Source of the DNA: Bacteroidales bacterium
GTDB lineage: Bacteria; Bacteroidota; Bacteroidia; Bacteroidales; Bacteroidaceae
NCBI GenBank assembly: GCA_015060965.1
Contig: SUXN01000032.1
Coordinates: 1 to 32,133 of the forward strand
DNA length: 32,133 bases
Reading direction: 5' to 3'
Both the position numbers and the translations under genes were made by a program. Positions 31,440-32,133 of the stretch are shown piece by piece. The number at the start of each line of letters is the position of its first letter. Within the stretch, counting starts at the first letter, position 1. The notes beneath the pieces are model-generated. The model was not told where the DNA came from. It did not search any database and saw only the letters and a list, made by a program, of their open reading frames with translations.

Positions 31440-31459
31440 TACAAAACAGTTCTGTAGCG

Positions 31460-31786
31460 ATGACGAGGATTGAGGAGGAGAAAAGGACGGTTGAGAAGAT
31501 GATACGTCTCTACTGTCGCAAGAGAGAGGGGAACAAGGAATTGTGTACCTCTTGCATGCAGTTGTTTGAGTATGCCCATATGAGGCTCTCGCGGTGCAAG
31601 TTCGGCAACGCCAAGAGTACCTGCCAGAAGTGTCCCGTCCATTGCTACAAACCGCAGATGCGCGAGAAGATGAGAGAGGTCATGCGTTGGGCAGGACCGC
31701 GTATGATTATCTATCATCCTGTCGATGCGGTAAAGCATATAATAAGGAATATATTGGTGTCCGATAAAACTTTTTTTAGAGAATAA
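31460..31786 (+). CDS. ygbA: YgbA-family (nitrous-oxide-stimulated promoter) protein
   Basis: Small cysteine-rich cytoplasmic protein, 108 residues, matching the YgbA/PF11756 pattern: RIEEEKRTVEKMIRLYCRK, LCTSC, then RLSRCKFGNAKSTCQKCPVH followed by CYKP, then REVMRWAGPRMIIYHP. Cysteines are at 19, 29, 32, 46, 55, 58 and 62, which suggests metal binding. In enterobacteria ygbA belongs to the NsrR nitrosative-stress regulon; the biochemical role is not settled. ATG 31460 was chosen because it gives the normal family N-terminus; the longer frame upstream runs inside the OPT gene. Co-transcribed with the OPT gene (20-bp gap) and ended by a terminator at 31793. Confidence 0.9.
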   Translation: MTRIEEEKRTVEKMIRLYCRKREGNKELCTSCMQLFEYAHMRLSRCKFGNAKSTCQKCPVHCYKPQMREKMREVMRWAGPRMIIYHPVDAVKHIIRNILVSDKTFFRE

Positions 31787-31792
31787 AAAATA

Positions 31793-31826
31793 GGACTGGT
31801 TCCATTTGGAGGAATCAGTCCTTTTT
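31793..31826 (+). terminator. Intrinsic terminator after the OPT-ygbA unit
   Basis: 11-bp stem (31793-31803 with 31811-31821, one G-T pair) followed by five T, 6 bp after the ygbA stop codon. Confidence 0.85.
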
Positions 31827-31917
31827 GGTTATTTGGGTTTTACCACAAACTCTTATGATCATGGGCAAAAGTAGTCATTTCATCGGACAGCAATAAAAGT
31901 TTTTCAGTCAATGGAGG

Positions 31918-31947
31918 TTGATTATTAGTCGTTTATTCGTACTTTTG
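31918..31947 (+). promoter_or_regulatory. Promoter of the partial gene at the right edge
   Basis: -33 TTG (31918-31920), a 19-bp spacer and -7 TACTTTTG (31940-31947), 29 bp before ATG 31976. Confidence 0.7.
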
Positions 31948-31975
31948 TACCACAAACCAAGACAACAGCACCGAT

Positions 31976-32133
31976 ATGGGTTACGAAAGCTTCATACTTA
32001 CCGTCAACTCCTCGAGCATCATCATCTTGTTGGTGATGGCGATTGTCTTGCTCATTGCCACCCGTTTCCGTGGCGAGAACGCCTATGCGGCCACCATCAT
32101 CGTGGTGCCTAACGTGCCGGTGTATCTTTACAA
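31976..32133 (+). CDS. N-terminus of an unknown membrane protein (partial)
   Basis: The open frame starts MGYESFILTVNSSSIIILLV and continues MAIVLLIATRFRGENAYAAT to the window edge. One membrane segment covers about residues 13-29. The promoter and spacing support the start. Identity and function cannot be determined from 52 residues. Confidence 0.65.
   Translation, partial: MGYESFILTVNSSSIIILLVMAIVLLIATRFRGENAYAATIIVVPNVPVYLY

Overview
The window looks like a Bacteroidales chromosome (Prevotella/Bacteroides-like). The signs are Bacteroidota-type promoters (TTG, 17-21 bp, TAnnTTTG) before many genes, A/T-rich leaders mostly without Shine-Dalgarno sites, TonB-receptor-like outer-membrane barrels, TlpA-type periplasmic thioredoxins, a BspA-type leucine-rich surface protein with a type IX-like C-terminal tail, and an OPT-family transporter. 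I saw no rRNA, tRNA, CRISPR array or intact insertion sequence.

Layout. 1-2483: the 5' end of an unknown minus-strand gene, enolase (minus), then an 815-bp gap with three 100-bp tandem hairpin repeats, REP-like debris and one end of a MITE. 2484-8250: two secreted thioredoxin-fold proteins (minus) sharing an almost identical leader and signal peptide, then a divergent membrane-anchored winged-helix regulator. 8251-11228: an IS4-type transposase remnant, a 686-aa outer-membrane barrel, and a wrecked third thioredoxin copy. 11229-15304: a 966-aa TonB-receptor-like protein with a membrane-anchored TPR-HTH regulator upstream (both minus). 15305-21620: lplA, gcvT, gcvH, gcvPA and gcvPB, i.e. glycine cleavage proteins T, H and P (P in two subunits) plus a lipoate ligase that can charge GcvH; the L protein is not here. 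A 258-bp MITE separates gcvT from gcvH, and a REP-like element separates gcvH from gcvPA. 21797-26118: a second membrane-anchored HTH regulator (minus), divergent from a paralogous 982-aa receptor, then an antitoxin-like small ORF. 26323-29358: an AAA/DUF4143 ATPase, a BspA-like protein and a 60-aa peptide gene. 29451-32133: an OPT transporter, a YgbA-family protein and the start of a membrane protein.

The most interesting theme is a set of envelope modules. Each has a membrane-tethered DNA-binding protein next to an outer-membrane receptor or a periplasmic thioredoxin, with operator-like repeats in the intergenic DNA. Two homologous TM-HTH regulators sit beside two paralogous receptors, and their intergenic regions carry direct repeats of TGTCAC (11-bp period) or TGTCCC (10-bp period). 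The winged-helix regulator faces a thioredoxin gene across two copies of TCTAAA-N8-TTTAGA. The same array stands before the second thioredoxin gene, with half-sites kept and spacer changed. I infer one-component trans-envelope control of receptor and thioredoxin expression; ligands and function are unknown.

The window also shows much recombination: duplicated leaders, a scar of the winged-helix gene's 3' end at 15403-15513, and a duplicated OPT promoter that now drives the BspA-like gene.
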